A DNA stretch of 64,000 nucleotides from Erinaceus europaeus. Its lineage: Eukaryota > Chordata > Mammalia > Eulipotyphla > Erinaceidae. A program made the translations under genes and the position numbers. The stretch is taken from contig NC_080176.1 in NCBI RefSeq assembly GCF_950295315.1, positions 30,325,669 through 30,389,668 of the forward strand, given 5' to 3'. Below, piece by piece: positions 42,574-52,714 of this stretch (positions are counted from its first letter, which is position 1; each line of letters opens with the position of its first letter). The notes under the pieces are model-generated. The model searched no databases, was not told the origin of the DNA, and saw only the letters and a list, made by a program, of their open reading frames with translations.

Positions 42574-42615
42574 ATGGATCAGAGAGATTAGTCACCAGGG
42601 AGGGTGCATGCAGCC
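42574..42615 (+). mobile_element. SINE-C head scrap
   Basis: CATGGATCAGAGAGATTAGT and CAGGGAGGGTGCATGCA nearly repeat the head of the copy at 42183. Confidence 0.55.
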
Positions 42616-42619
42616 TAGG

Positions 42620-43125
42620 GACCCTGCCTGAGGTGAAGCCAGTTCATGTCACTTCCTGTTCAAAACTCCACAGTGACTCCCAACCTACCCCAGGAAAAAA
42701 GCCAGAATGGGCTATGATTGCCCCCCCCCCCCAGGGGATGCTTCATTTCTTCTGTCAATCTGACTGGGTCACTGGGTGCTTGGAACTTCTGATCTGAAGG
42801 TGTGTCTGGGAGTGGGTGTGTCTGGGAGTGTAGTTTGGGGTCTTATGAGTATGTACACTGAGGCAAGCAGCCTGCCCTCCCCAGTGTGGGTGGCCCTAGC
42901 CAGTCAGGTCACCCGGGGCTGACCCATTTCACTAGATGTCAGCAGTCTTCTGCATCTCTGGCTTCGAAAGCAATAATTTGGGGTCTCCAGCCTGCTGTCT
43001 TTCAGGAACTGCACTTTGTCTCTCTGTCTCTCCCTCTGTCTGTCTCTGTCTCTCCCTTTCTACCTGTGTTGCCCTTTTCTCTCAATTCCTCTCTGCCTCA
43101 ATCCAAAATATAATTAATTAATTAA
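42620..43125. other. mostly unannotated
   Basis: C-run at 42721-42733. A CT-rich SINE-A-like tail may occupy 43018-43125, ending in (TTAA)n. Confidence 0.45.
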
Positions 43126-43128
43126 TTA

Positions 43129-43452
43129 ATGGCCAAACAGGGGCACACCTGACTGAGTGCACAGGTTACCCTGTAAGCACAAGGACCTAAGTTCAAGGTC
43201 CTATACCTCACCTGCAGAGGAGAAGCTTCATGAGCAGTAAAGCAGGTCTGTAGGGTGTCTCCCTCTTTCTCCCACTTTTTCTCTCCCCACTCTCAATTTC
43301 TCTGTCCTATAATAGAAAAAATATATACAAATAAATAAGGAAAAAACGGCTACTAGGAGCAGTGAATTTGTACATGGTGCCAGCACCGAACCCCAGCAAT
43401 AACCCTGATGGTATTTAAAAATAATAAAGATAACAAAAATAAAATAAAATAG
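43129..43452 (+). mobile_element. SINE-A with module M
   Basis: CAGGGGCACACCTGACTGAG head, AAGCTTCATGAGCAGTAAAG core, module M CTACTAGGAGCAGTGAATTT to AATAACCCTGATGG, A-rich end. Confidence 0.85.
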
Positions 43453-43454
43453 TA

Positions 43455-43850
43455 ACTCATGCTCCACATGGTGAACCACACATCTGATAATGTTTCCCAA
43501 ATCTGAAAGAAGTGATGGGTGTCCTGAAACCATCACATGTGATAGTGACCCCTAGCTCCTCACTCTTACCATGTCTCTTCATGGCATCACCTTCACTTTC
43601 GACCTCAGCACCCTGTGCTCACCACAGCCCCTGAGCACACACAGCAAACACAAGGTACCACAGACACTGTATTTTCACAAGGACAGAATCACCCAATGTC
43701 CATTGACTCAGACGCATCCTGTTCTGAAGTGACAGATGACTGTAGTGACCCTATGGCTTATTGGAGTGTCTGCCTGACACAGCCACAGGCTATAGACAAT
43801 CTGTTACCAGCTCCCCAGCCCGATACCCTCCCCCTGAACCATTCTTCTCA
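43455..43850. other. no recognisable feature
   Basis: An ORF of about 106 codons begins at 43615 but runs into the following SINE. Not called. Confidence 0.5.
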
Positions 43851-43854
43851 TGGT

Positions 43855-43890
<36 letters not shown>

Positions 43891-44166
43891 TTTGTTTGTT
43901 TGCCTCCAGGGTTATTGCTGGGGCTCAGTGCCTGAACTATGAATCCACTGCTCCTGGCAACCTTTGTTTTTTGGATAGGACAGAGAGAAATTGAGAGAGA
44001 AGGGGAAGATAGAGATAGAGAAAGATAAACAACTGTAGACCTGCTTCACTACTTGTGAAGCAAAGCCCCCTGCAGGTAGGGAACCAGAGGCTCAAACTGG
44101 GATCCTTGAACAGGTCCTTGCACTTTGTACTATGTGTGTTTAACCCAGTGCACCACTGTCCAACTC
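43855..44166 (-). mobile_element. SINE-A variant with module M and (TTCT)n tail
   Basis: Microsatellite tail 43857-43892, module M CCAGGGTTATTGCTGGGGCT, body, and the GTGCACCACTGTCCAACTCC head. Confidence 0.85.
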
Positions 44167-44414
44167 CCTTTTTTTTTCACATTGCTTTGTAGTTGTTATT
44201 GATGTCGTTGTTGTTGAATAGGATAGAGAGGAATGGAGAGAGCAGGGGAAGACAGAGAGGGAGAGAGAAAGATAGACACCTGCAGTTCTGCTTCACCACC
44301 TGTGAAGCGACCCCCCTGCAGGTGGGGACCCAGGGGCTCAAACTGGGATTCTTACGCCAGTCCTTGCACTTTGCACCACGTGTGCTTAACCCACTGAGTT
44401 ACCGCCCAACTCCC
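44167..44414 (-). mobile_element. SINE-A variant (GAGTTACCGCCC head)
   Basis: Linker TGTAGTTGTTATTGATGTCG, body, AAACTGGGATTCTTACGCC and head GTTACCGCCCAACTCCC. It sits head-to-tail with the previous copy. Confidence 0.85.
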
Positions 44415-44445
44415 CCAACTCCAACTTTTAAAAAATAAATATTTT

Positions 44446-44600
44446 AGTAGTCTGGGAGGTGACTCAGTGGATAAAGCACTGGATTTTCAAGCATGAGGTC
44501 CCTAGTTCAATCCCAAGCAGCACATGTAACAGAGTAATATCTGCTGTTCTCTCTCTCTCTCTCTCATCCTATCTTTCTCATTAATACATTAATGCAACCT
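44446..44600 (+). mobile_element. SINE-C
   Basis: GAGGTGACTCAGTGGATAAA head, TAGTTCAATCCCAAGCAGCA box B. Confidence 0.75.
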
Positions 44601-44609
44601 TTAAAAATG

Positions 44610-44818
44610 CTTTATTTATTTATTTATTTATTGGATAGAGACAGAGAGAAATCAAAAAGGAAGAGGGATCCAGAGAAGGAGAGAAAAAAAGAGACACCTT
44701 CAGACCTGCTTCACTACTCCTGAACCTTCCTCCCTATAGGTAGAGACTGGAGGCTTGAACCTGGGTCCTTGAGCATGGTAATGTGTGTGCTCAACCAAAT
44801 TAGACCACCACCTAGTCC
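44610..44818 (-). mobile_element. SINE-A
   Basis: (ATTT)n tail, GAGACACCTTCAGACCTGCT core, GGCTTGAACCTGGGTCCTTG. Confidence 0.85.
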
Positions 44819-44861
44819 CAAACATTCTCATTTTGACATTCTCTGTTTTTTAAGCTATGCT

Positions 44862-45000
44862 TTTATTTATTATGAGATAGAGGTGCACATGGAGAGAGAG
44901 AAGCCAAAGCACCCCTCCAGTACATGCAGTGTCAGGGATAGATCCAGGAACCTTAGGTATGCAAGCTCTGTGCTCCACTAGCTGAGCAAATTTCCCAGGT
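44862..45000 (-). mobile_element. SINE-C
   Basis: CCAAAGCACCCCTCCAGTAC and CTCCACTAGCTGAGCAAATT. Confidence 0.55.
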
Positions 45001-45266
45001 ACATGATCTCACACCTTTTCATGCCCCCTCAACCCCTCTGCAGTCAAGTTCATTGGTCTCCTTGTTGTTCCCCAAGCATGAGAAGTTCAGTTTAGCCTTT
45101 AGTCTTCTTGTCAATGACCCTGCTTCCCTCTGCCATCTTAGTGACCACAGCCTCACTAACTTTGGGTCTTTACCCAAATGTTTCCTGAACTGGAAGCTTC
45201 CCCAAACCCACTTATATGAACCTATGTATATATACTGTATATACACACATACACAAACACTTTTTT
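45001..45266. other. no recognisable feature
   Basis: Short single-copy interval. Confidence 0.5.
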
Positions 45267-45268
45267 AA

Positions 45269-45355
45269 AATTATTAAACCAGAGCATTGCACAGCTCTAG
45301 CTTATGGTGGTGCTGGGGATTGAAAATGGGACCTCAAGCAGGAGAGTCCTTTTTC
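45269..45355 (-). mobile_element. SINE-B fragment
   Basis: CCAGAGCATTGCACAGCTCT to GCAGGAGAGTCCTTTTTC. Confidence 0.7.
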
Positions 45356-45427
45356 TTTGTAATATTTTATTTATTTAATGAGAGATTATGCATAGATAGA
45401 TAGATAGATAATGATAGATGAGAGATG

Positions 45428-45478
45428 ACCCACCTGCAGGGGAAAAGCTTTGTAAGTGGTGCAGCAGGAGTGCAGGAG

Positions 45479-45541
<63 letters not shown>

Positions 45542-45595
45542 CCCTTCCCTCTCAATTTCTGGCCGTCTCTATCCAATAAATAAATAAAAGATAAT
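45428..45595 (+). mobile_element. SINE-A, head missing, with AT microsatellite
   Basis: CCCACCTGCAGGGGAAAAGC start, (CT)n, (TA)n 45496-45541, TATCCAATAAATAAATAAAA end. Confidence 0.75.
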
Positions 45596-45627
45596 AAAAA
45601 TATGAAAAACATATATGATAAATGGTA

Positions 45628-45629
45628 GG

Positions 45630-45682
<53 letters not shown>
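45628..45682. repeat. (GATA)n
   Basis: Pure GATA of about 50 bp; a short similar run lies at 45394-45412. Confidence 0.95.
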
Positions 45683-45684
<2 letters not shown>

Positions 45685-45793
45685 AGATACCAGAGCCCTG
45701 CTCAGTTCTGGCTCATGGTGATTGACCATGGGACCACAGAGCCTCGGGCATGAAAATCTTCTGTGGAACCATTATGTTCTCTTCCGTGCCCTG
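45683..45793 (-). mobile_element. SINE-B
   Basis: CCAGAGCCCTGCTCAGTTCT, GACCACAGAGCCTCGGGCAT, AACCATTATGTTCTCTTCC. Confidence 0.75.
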
Positions 45794-46004
45794 ACTGTTC
45801 AATTATTGCCCTCTAGTTGTTTTGAAATCCATTCTGGCTCAAGAAAGGAGACACTGTTCAATGTTTGGTGTTGTATTCCAACCTTAGCAGGTCCTGATGT
45901 CTAACACCTAGTACCACTATGTCTGTCTGCTGATAAAACTCGGCAATCCACTAGATTTTTTTTGTGGCTTGGTTGTAGAATAAAAATCTAAAAAAAGAAT
46001 TTTA

Positions 46005-46283
46005 GAGGGGTTGACTGATGACATATCTTCTTGAGTGCACACATTACCATGAGAGGAAGCCAGGTTCTATCCCCCAGCCCCCACCTGCAGGAGGGGAAGT
46101 GGTAAAGCAGTACTGCAGGTGTCTTTTTTTCTCTCTTCCTCTCTATCTCTTTCTCCCTTCTTAATTTCTTTCTGTCCTATTAAATTTTTTAAAAAGGAAG
46201 GAAAAAATGACCATCTGAAACACTGGATTCATCATGCAGGCACCAAGCTCCAGCAATAAGTAACCATGGTGGTAATACTAAGT
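46005..46283 (+). mobile_element. SINE-A with module M
   Basis: GACTGATGACATATCTTCTT head, CCCCCACCTGCAGGAGGGGA core, module ACACTGGATTCATCATGCAG to TAACCATGGTGG. Confidence 0.75.
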
Positions 46284-46289
46284 TAAAAA

Positions 46290-46970
46290 AATTTTTAAGT
46301 AGGTAGCAATCAAGACTTATTATTATGCAGATAATAAGATGAGGGTGGCTGGGAGGAGGAGGGTTACTTAGGATTAGCTTTGAATCAGGCAGCAAAAAAA
46401 AAATAAAATAAAATTCAAGGTTTCGACCTCCAGCAAGAACTTGGAGGACACACAGCCCACAGTGCTGATTCAGGGCTGATCTTTATGCTGTAACAGCCAG
46501 CAGAGGAGAGCGTGTTTGACACCCCGGCCTATAAATCCAGGAGCCTGACAAGAATACAAGCTGGAGGGGAGCCACGTGAGGAGCCCACACACAAAGCCCA
46601 GAGAGTCCTCAGAAAACAGCTCTGGGTCCACTCCAACACCGAGATAAATCAGAGATGGGAGCCTTGAGGTTCAATGCCAATGAGGATACCTACAGTATTT
46701 TTGGTTGGAAATAGCCCACCAGGCTCATAAAATCTCAATGAAGAGATCAAACATAGAAGGCCTTGTTTTAAGCAGTGTGGCAACCTGGTGGGTTCTGCAA
46801 GAGAAATATGGTGGTGAAATATTACCCCTGGTAGGTAAATGAGCTGTCTCTTGAGGCATGCTGTCGAAAAGAAAGAAGCTTAAAAGGCTGAAGCTGTGAG
46901 GTACATCACAGGTAGAAACAGAGTCCCAGAGCTGGAACCTGAATAATAATAATAATAATAATAATAAACC
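46290..46970. other. unannotated; TATA-like site inside
   Basis: CGGCCTATAAATCCAGGAGC lies at about 46525 in otherwise single-copy-like DNA. An (AAT)n run lies at 46945-46967. Confidence 0.45.
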
Positions 46971-46972
46971 TA

Positions 46973-47141
46973 GTAGGTCAGTGAAATAGCTCAGTGGGAT
47001 AGTGTGCTGCTTTGCGATGCTTGTGATCCAGGTCTGAGTCCTGCCCCCATGGCATTGCAGGAAGCTTTGGTGCTGTGGTCTCTCTCTACAACCCCCCTCC
47101 CCTGCCATCAGTTTCTATCTAAAACAGAAAGGAAAAAAAAG
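46973..47141 (+). mobile_element. SINE-D
   Basis: GTGAAATAGCTCAGTGGGAT head, TGTGCTGCTTTGCGATGCTT, CATTGCAGGAAGCTTTGGTG. Confidence 0.8.
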
Positions 47142-47142
47142 A

Positions 47143-47267
47143 AGAGGCCTAGGTGATGGCTCACCTGGTTGAGCACATGTGTTACAAGGACCTAGGTTCG
47201 AGTCCCTGGTCTCCACCTGCAAGGGGAAAGATTTGCAAGTAGTGAAGCATTGCTGTATGTCTATTTG
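47143..47267 (+). mobile_element. SINE-A, 3' truncated
   Basis: GGTGATGGCTCACCTGGTTG head, TAGGTTCGAGTCCCTG box B. It stops after the core where the next SINE-A begins. Confidence 0.8.
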
Positions 47268-47274
47268 GGGCTGG

Positions 47275-47475
47275 GTGTTGGCACACCTGATTGAGTGCAC
47301 ATGTAACAGTGAGCAAGGACCTGGGTTCAATCCCCCCGTGCCCACCAGCAAGGGGAAAGCTTTGCAAGTAGTGAAACAGAGCTGCAGGTGTTTCTCCTTC
47401 TCTCTCTGGCTCCCTACTACACTCTCAATCCAATAAATAAAAGTAAATGAATAAATAAATAAATAAATAAATAAA
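47275..47475 (+). mobile_element. SINE-A
   Basis: GTTGGCACACCTGATTGAGT head, TGGGTTCAATCCCCC, (AAAT)n tail to 47475. It lies directly after another copy in the same direction. Confidence 0.85.
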
Positions 47476-47510
47476 AACTAGGCTTGATAATTGCTTAAGA
47501 AATGAGGATG

Positions 47511-47700
47511 TTGGGGGCCAGGTAGTGGCAAATCTGGTTGAGCACACATAGTGCAATGCATGAGAACCCAGGATTAAGCCCCCTGGTCCTCCCTAACAAG
47601 AGAAGCTTCACAAGCAGTGAAGCAGCGCTGCAGGTCTCTCTCTCTTTTTCTTCCCTCTGTCTCCCCCTTCCATCTCAATTTCTCTGCCTCTATTTATGCA
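47511..47700 (+). mobile_element. SINE-A
   Basis: GGGGCCAGGTAGTGGCAAAT head, CACAAGCAGTGAAGCAGCGC core. Confidence 0.8.
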
Positions 47701-47870
47701 CTGGGTCCAGGTTTGAGACCAGATCCTGTCACACTGGGAGATGCTTTGGTGTTATGGTGTCATCTGTCATTCCTACTATCCTCTCTGTCTCTGTTTCTCG
47801 CTATCTGAAAAAGTTGGCCTGGATAGGTGAAGCCCCAGAAACCACATCAAGTGAAAAGGAAAGGAAAGAA
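47701..47870 (+). mobile_element. SINE-D fragment with module-M remnant
   Basis: TCCAGGTTTGAGACCAG, GATGCTTTGGTGTTATGGTG, then GTGAAGCCCCAGAAACCAC. Confidence 0.5.
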
Positions 47871-47912
47871 ATTAAAAGAAAAAAATAAATGAATTTAAAA
47901 ATAGGAAAGAAC

Positions 47913-48005
47913 ACAGAGCCAAGACAGGGGTGGTTTATCAGCAGAGCACAGACCTTGCATGTGTGAGGCCATAGATTTGATCTCAAGGCACCATATAAAA
48001 AAATA
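47913..48005 (+). mobile_element. SINE-C
   Basis: GGGTGGTTTATCAGCAGAGC, CATGTGTGAGGCCATAGATT and an A-rich tail. Confidence 0.6.
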
Positions 48006-48008
48006 AAA

Positions 48009-48138
48009 CTGGGGCTGGGGAGACAGCATAATGGTTATGCAGGAAGACTTCCATGTCTGAGGTGCCAAAGGTCTCAGGTTCAATCCCCAGCACCACAGCC
48101 AGAGCTAAGCAGTGCTCTAATTAAAATAATAATAATAC
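48009..48138 (+). mobile_element. SINE-B
   Basis: GGGGAGACAGCATAATGGTT head, CAGGTTCAATCCCCAGCACC box B, GCAGTGCTCTAATTAAAATA. Well preserved. Confidence 0.85.
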
Positions 48139-48139
48139 T

Positions 48140-48372
48140 TTTAAATAAAACTAAGTAAGATGAACATTGTGAAATGCTAGACATCTGTGGTATACTCAAG
48201 CTCTAAGACACAGAAAATTTGAAGGAGTAAATGAGAGAGCATTCTCAAGGTTTGCTACATGTTGAGTTAATTTTTGCATATTTTACATGAACTAAGATCA
48301 CATGGCATTTATATCCCACACCCACATAATGTCATAGCATTTCCCCACATCACTAAAATGTTAATATAAAGA
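48140..48372. other. no recognisable feature
   Basis: AT-rich interval. Confidence 0.5.
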
Positions 48373-48374
48373 TG

Positions 48375-48640
48375 ACCTTAATAGCTGATTTCTATTCCAG
48401 CATGCGGATGCACCACGGTTTAACTCCAGCCCTTCAACATTTGAGCAGTTTCCAATGTTTCTTAATCACACCAGGACATTGATCTCTCTGTCTCTGATTA
48501 TATCCTTAAGCGGAATTCCTAAGAGCAGACTCACTGGGTGAAAGGGTATGGTTTCTTTATTCCCCTTTCTTGATGCAGCCTGTCTGACTCCCTCCAGAAT
48601 CTTGCCCCAATTTTCATCCCTCCTTGCTGTGTGTGAAAAC
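48375..48640 (-). mobile_element. old L1 ORF2 fragment
   Basis: ATGCGGATGCACCACGGTTT, CAACATTTGAGCAGTTTCCA and AGCAGACTCACTGGGTGAAA follow L1 ORF2 reverse order. Confidence 0.55.
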
Positions 48641-48859
48641 AGTCTTTACACTTTGAACCAGGCTCTTTGGCATCACAGTAGGATACCCAGAACTCTAGCC
48701 AGTCCCCTGATGGGGTTTAGAAACCAAGAAGCAGGGCAGTCTTTCTGACAGGCTGCAGATCTACAGGGGACTGGTCTGTCCAATACTTTGGGGGGAAAAA
48801 ACACCTTTTCTGGATTCCCAAAAGGCATCCAGAATTAGAATATAAAAACACCATTATGA

Positions 48860-49754
48860 TATAAAGAGCATGCCAAACTTAACAAGAAGACGACAAATAA
48901 CCCCATCCAAAAATAGGGAGAGGACATGGACAGAATATTCACCACAAAAGAGATCCAAATGGCCAAGAAATACATGAAAAATGCTCCAAGTCTTTGATTG
49001 TCAGAAAAATGCAAATAAAGACAATGAGATATCACTTCACTCCTATGAGAATGTCATACATCAGAAAAAGTAGCAGCAGCAAATGTTGGAGAGGATGTGG
49101 ATGGGGTCAAAGAAGCCCTCCTGCACTGCTGGTGAGAATGTAAATTGGTCCAGCCTCTGTGGAGAACAGTCTGGAGAACTCTCAGAAAGCTAGAAATAGA
49201 CCTACCCTATGATCCTGCAATTCCTCTCCTGAGGATATATCCTGAGGAACTTAACACACCCATCCAAAAAGATCTGTGTAGATATATGTTCTTAGCAGCA
49301 CAATTTGTAATAGCCAAAACCTGGAAGCAACCCAGATGAGTGGCTGAGCAAGTTGTGGTATATATGCACAATGGAATACTACTCAGCTATTAAAAAAGGT
49401 AACTTCACCGTTTTCAGTTGATCTTGGATGGAGCTTGAAAAAATCACGTTAAGTGAAATAAGTTAGAAACAGAAGGATGGATATGGGATGATCTCACTCT
49501 CTGGTAGAAGTTGAAAAAAAAAAATCAGAATAGAAAACACAAGTAGAACCTGAACTGGAATTGGTGTATTCCACCAAAGTAAAAGACTGTGGGGTGGGTG
49601 AGGGGTAGGATACAGGTCCATAAAGGATGACAGAGGATCTAGTGGGGGTTGTATTATTATATGGAAAATGGGGAAATGGTATGCATGTATAAACTATTGT
49701 ATTTACTATCGAGTGTAAAACATTAATTCCCCAATAAAGAAATTAAAAAAAAAA
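48860..49754 (+). mobile_element. 5'-truncated L1 3' end, relatively young
   Basis: About 895 bp from ORF2 (GAGGACATGGACAGAATATT) through the 3'UTR to CCCCAATAAAGAAATTAAAA. CATTATGA at 48852-48859 and 49755-49762 may be the target duplication. ORF2 carries stops in the first part. Confidence 0.85.
49145..49339 (+). pseudogene. L1 ORF2 C-terminal fragment
   Basis: The frame reads LVQPLWRTVWRTL, then DLPYDPAIPLLRIYP and ends FVIAKTWKQPR before TGA. This is the conserved end of L1 ORF2p after its cysteine/histidine motif. Upstream stops show it is dead. Confidence 0.8.
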
Positions 49755-49764
49755 CATTATGAAA

Positions 49765-49913
49765 AAATAATGTCCCAAGTATGCTTGGATATTTTCTGAA
49801 AGAAAGCTCTAGTTCCATAAAGCAACTTTCTCTACTTTGAGCAAAGCACCTCAAACTGCTCTGGGAGCATATCAGTAGTTCATGGATTTCAGGTTGGTTT
49901 AAGTAGCAAGACT
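49765..49913. other. no recognisable feature
   Basis: Short single-copy interval. Confidence 0.5.
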
Positions 49914-50028
49914 TCTGGGGACAAGGAAGATAGTATAGCAGTAATGCACCGGACTTGCATGGAAGAGGTTCCCAGGTTCCATACCCAGCACCAACCAATA
50001 GCCAGAGCTGAGCAGTACTCTGGTGGAA
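49914..50028 (+). mobile_element. SINE-B/C
   Basis: GGAAGATAGTATAGCAGTAA head, CCAGGTTCCATACCCAGCAC, GAGCAGTACTCTGGTGG. Confidence 0.65.
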
Positions 50029-50130
50029 AGGAGGGGAGGGGAGGGGAAGAGAAGGGAGGAAAGGGAAGGGGAAGAAAAAAGAGGGGAGGGGAAGGGGAGG
50101 GGAAGAGAGGGGAGGGGAGGGAAAAGGTAG
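50028..50130. repeat. (GGGGA)n-like purine tract
   Basis: Imperfect AGGGG pentamers of about 100 bp in the tail of the preceding SINE. Confidence 0.9.
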
Positions 50131-50134
50131 GAAT

Positions 50135-50865
50135 GGGGAGAACTCAGAAAGCACTGCTTCCATAAGCACTCATCCTAAAGAGCACAGCCCAGTCCCCATG
50201 TTTTCAGGAACCCACTGAATGGAAGTGGAGGCAATTCTCTTGGGGTAAAATTAGCTTACAGTGGCAGAGGGGAGGCTGGGCAGACCACAGAGACCCATGG
50301 CTTAGTCACAGCCCTGGTATGTCTCCATGTGACAGAAGAGATAGTCAAACTGGATGTGCCACCCTTGGGTTGGCACACAACTCGTTCTGTGATAAATGAC
50401 AGCAACAGCAGTATGATTGTCCATCGCTAGAATGAGAATCATAATAGCAGTGGTATTTATAGTACCAGAGAGCTAGAGATGGCTGCCATCATGATTGTAA
50501 GATTATAAGGAATTGGGTCAGCATCAATGCAGAGCTTCTATAAGAAAGAACATGGACAAGAGGCCCATTGTCTACAAAACTGTCAGGTTCCAAAATTTGC
50601 AGTGAAAGGGGGCTGGCAGAATTGGGAAAGAAGTTGCAAACACAGAACAAACATCACAGAGATGAAAACAACACACGAGAGAGCTGATAGAAAAATAGAA
50701 AAGGAGACACCGAGACAGGAGAAACTTGGATAAACAGGTGAGAAATGAAAGCAGAGCTACTGACAGGAGAGATCAAATAACAGACGTAAAAGAGATAAAG
50801 GAAATATAGTACAAGACTCCCCTATAACACACAAGCTGTGTTGGTAAAGAAAAATATCTTTCCTT
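50135..50865. other. no recognisable feature
   Basis: Single-copy-like DNA; a short lysine-rich ORF at 50527 is unremarkable. Confidence 0.5.
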
Positions 50866-50867
50866 AG

Positions 50868-51070
50868 AAAATTTTATTTATTTATTGTGTAGAAACGAAG
50901 AGAAATCAAGAGGAAATAGAGGAGATAAAGAGGGAAAGAGATAAAGAGACACCTGCAGCCCTGCTTCACCACTTGTAAAGCTTCTGCCCTGCAGGTAGGG
51001 ACGGGGGGCTTGAACCCAGGTCCTTGCACACTGTGATATGTGCACTTAACTGAGTGAGACACTACCTGAT
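50868..51070 (-). mobile_element. SINE-A
   Basis: TTTATTTATTTATTGTGTAG tail, GACACCTGCAGCCCTGCTTC core, GGGCTTGAACCCAGGTCC. Confidence 0.85.
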
Positions 51071-51074
51071 AGTA

Positions 51075-51480
51075 AAGAGTATAGAGCTCAGGGAGACTAG
51101 CCCAGAGTTATCAATCCTGACAGTGCCTTATAAAGTGACTGGACTTTAAAAACAACAAATCTGAGGCTGCCTTGAGCATCAATCTGGTCATCATTGTGCA
51201 TCTGAATGACAGCAAAGCTTTTTCCTCTTTTGAAAAATAAAAGACATAAAGAGCCCTTTGAAAACCATTGACAAGTTCAACTCCAAGAGAAAAAAAAATA
51301 CCTTGCATTTAGATTTCTCCACAGAAACATTTGACATTTGAGAACATAGGAGAAGTACCTAAATATTCCCAAGGACTCATAACCTGTGACAAGATTTATC
51401 TATGTCAATTAGCTTTCAAGACTAACAGCCATGGCTAACCAGTTTTGAAACTGCGAAAGTCCAAGGATCTTTGTCCTATA
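51075..51480. other. no recognisable feature
   Basis: Single-copy-like DNA. Confidence 0.5.
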
Positions 51481-51484
51481 GCGT

Positions 51485-51545
51485 TTCATTTCTTTTCTTT
51501 TCTTTTCTTTTCTTTTCTTTTCTTTTCTTTTCTTTTCTTTTTTTT
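51485..51545. repeat. (TTTTC)n
   Basis: Pentanucleotide array of about 12 units forming the tail of the next SINE. Confidence 0.95.
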
Positions 51546-51880
51546 CTTCCAGAGTTATTGCTGGGGCTCAGTGCTTGCACTACAAATCCACGGTTCCTGG
51601 AAGCCATTTTTCCCATTTTGTTGCCCTTGTTGTCATGCATGTTGTACTTGTTATTGTTATTGTTGTCATAGCTGTTGTCCTTGTTGGATAGGACAGTGAA
51701 ATTGAGAGAGGAGGAGAAGACAGGAGGAGAGAAAGATAGACACCTGCAGACCTGCTTCACCGCTTGTGAGACAATCCCCTGCAGGTGGGGATTTGGGGGC
51801 TTGAAACGGGATCCTTAAGCCAGTCCTTGCGCTTTGTGCCACATGCGCTTAACCTGCTGCGCTACTGCCCAGCACCCCCC
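51546..51880 (-). mobile_element. SINE-A variant with module M, full length
   Basis: Module M (CCAGAGTTATTGCTGGGGCT to CACGGTTCCTGGAAGCC), a TTGTT-rich linker, body, and a CTGCTGCGCTACTGCCCAGC head. One of the longest copies. Confidence 0.9.
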
Positions 51881-51966
51881 CAGCCTTTCTTAAGGGAATT
51901 TCCAGAAGAAATTGAAGAACAAACAAACTGATTGTGACTCTTGACCATATGCACCTGTAAGTAAGC

Positions 51967-52115
51967 AGGCTAGCAAAATAACTCACTTGGATAGGGTGTG
52001 TCTTTGCTATGTGCGCAACCCAGGTTCAAGCCCTGCTTCCGTTCATTGAAGGAAGCCTCAGTGCTGTGGTCTCTCTCTATTTTTGTCTCTTTGTCTATGA
52101 AATAGAAAAAAAAAT
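51967..52115 (+). mobile_element. SINE-D
   Basis: AAATAACTCACTTGGATAGG head, CAGGTTCAAGCCCTGCTTCC, CATTGAAGGAAGCCTCAGTG. Confidence 0.8.
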
Positions 52116-52255
52116 GCATGAAACTGTGAGCAAATAAAGGAATCATGTGTCGGGTTTTCATGAGAGGTATTTTATGCAGTAAAAATACAGAACTAATCTA
52201 GGTAATAAAAAATGGACAAGAAAACAAAGAAGGAAGAGATGTCATTTTGCTATTT
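52116..52255. other. no recognisable feature
   Basis: Short AT-rich interval up to the Vingi target duplication. Confidence 0.5.
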
Positions 52256-52266
52256 TCCTGCTCTAT

Positions 52267-52460
52267 TCTTCTTCTAGTGTTTGCCCTTCTTCCGTAGTCA
52301 GTCAACAGCGTCAGGTTGAAAGCTGTCAGGAGCTGCTTGTTGCTGGCTTTGAAAGTGACTGGGACCCATGTGGATTCAGTCAGCTAGGAAGGATCGTCAG
52401 TTTCCCCAATGAATGGGTACTCACGGAATGCACCACGAGAAGGTCGATCCAATGCATCCA
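52267..52460 (-). mobile_element. internally deleted, non-autonomous Vingi derivative
   Basis: Flanked by TCCTGCTCTAT at 52256-52266 and 52461-52471 (11 bp, perfect). On the minus strand the last about 57 bp (CAACCTGACGCTGTTGACTG to GGGCAAACACTAG and AAGAAGA) match the Vingi 3' end. The preceding about 137 bp do not match the region upstream in the copy at 337-1063. They therefore come from elsewhere in the element, probably its 5' end, joined by internal deletion. Short non-autonomous Vingi derivatives are known in the European hedgehog. Confidence 0.85.
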
Positions 52461-52552
52461 TCCTGCTCTATAACAGGTCAGAACAAGAGATATAACTTAA
52501 AAGTGAGAAATTAACCAATTGAGGTCTATTCAAAGTACTAAGAGCCTAGTGA

Positions 52553-52700
52553 TGGGACCAAGAGGTAGCTCACCCAGTAAAATCTGCACTAACCATGCAC
52601 AAGGCCCTGAATCTGAACCCCAGCACCACACAGGAGCACCATGAACAGCACCAGGATAACTCATTGGATTGTGCAGTCATATTACTGTACCCCCTTCTCT
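52553..52700 (+). mobile_element. SINE-C
   Basis: CAAGAGGTAGCTCACCCAGT head, CTGAATCTGAACCCCAGCAC box B. Confidence 0.65.
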
Positions 52701-52714
52701 TAAGTAAATGGATA

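Noticed and set aside
43615..43935. 106-codon ORF with a plausible start
   Set aside because: Its C-terminus is the TTCT tail and module M of a SINE; no family resemblance.
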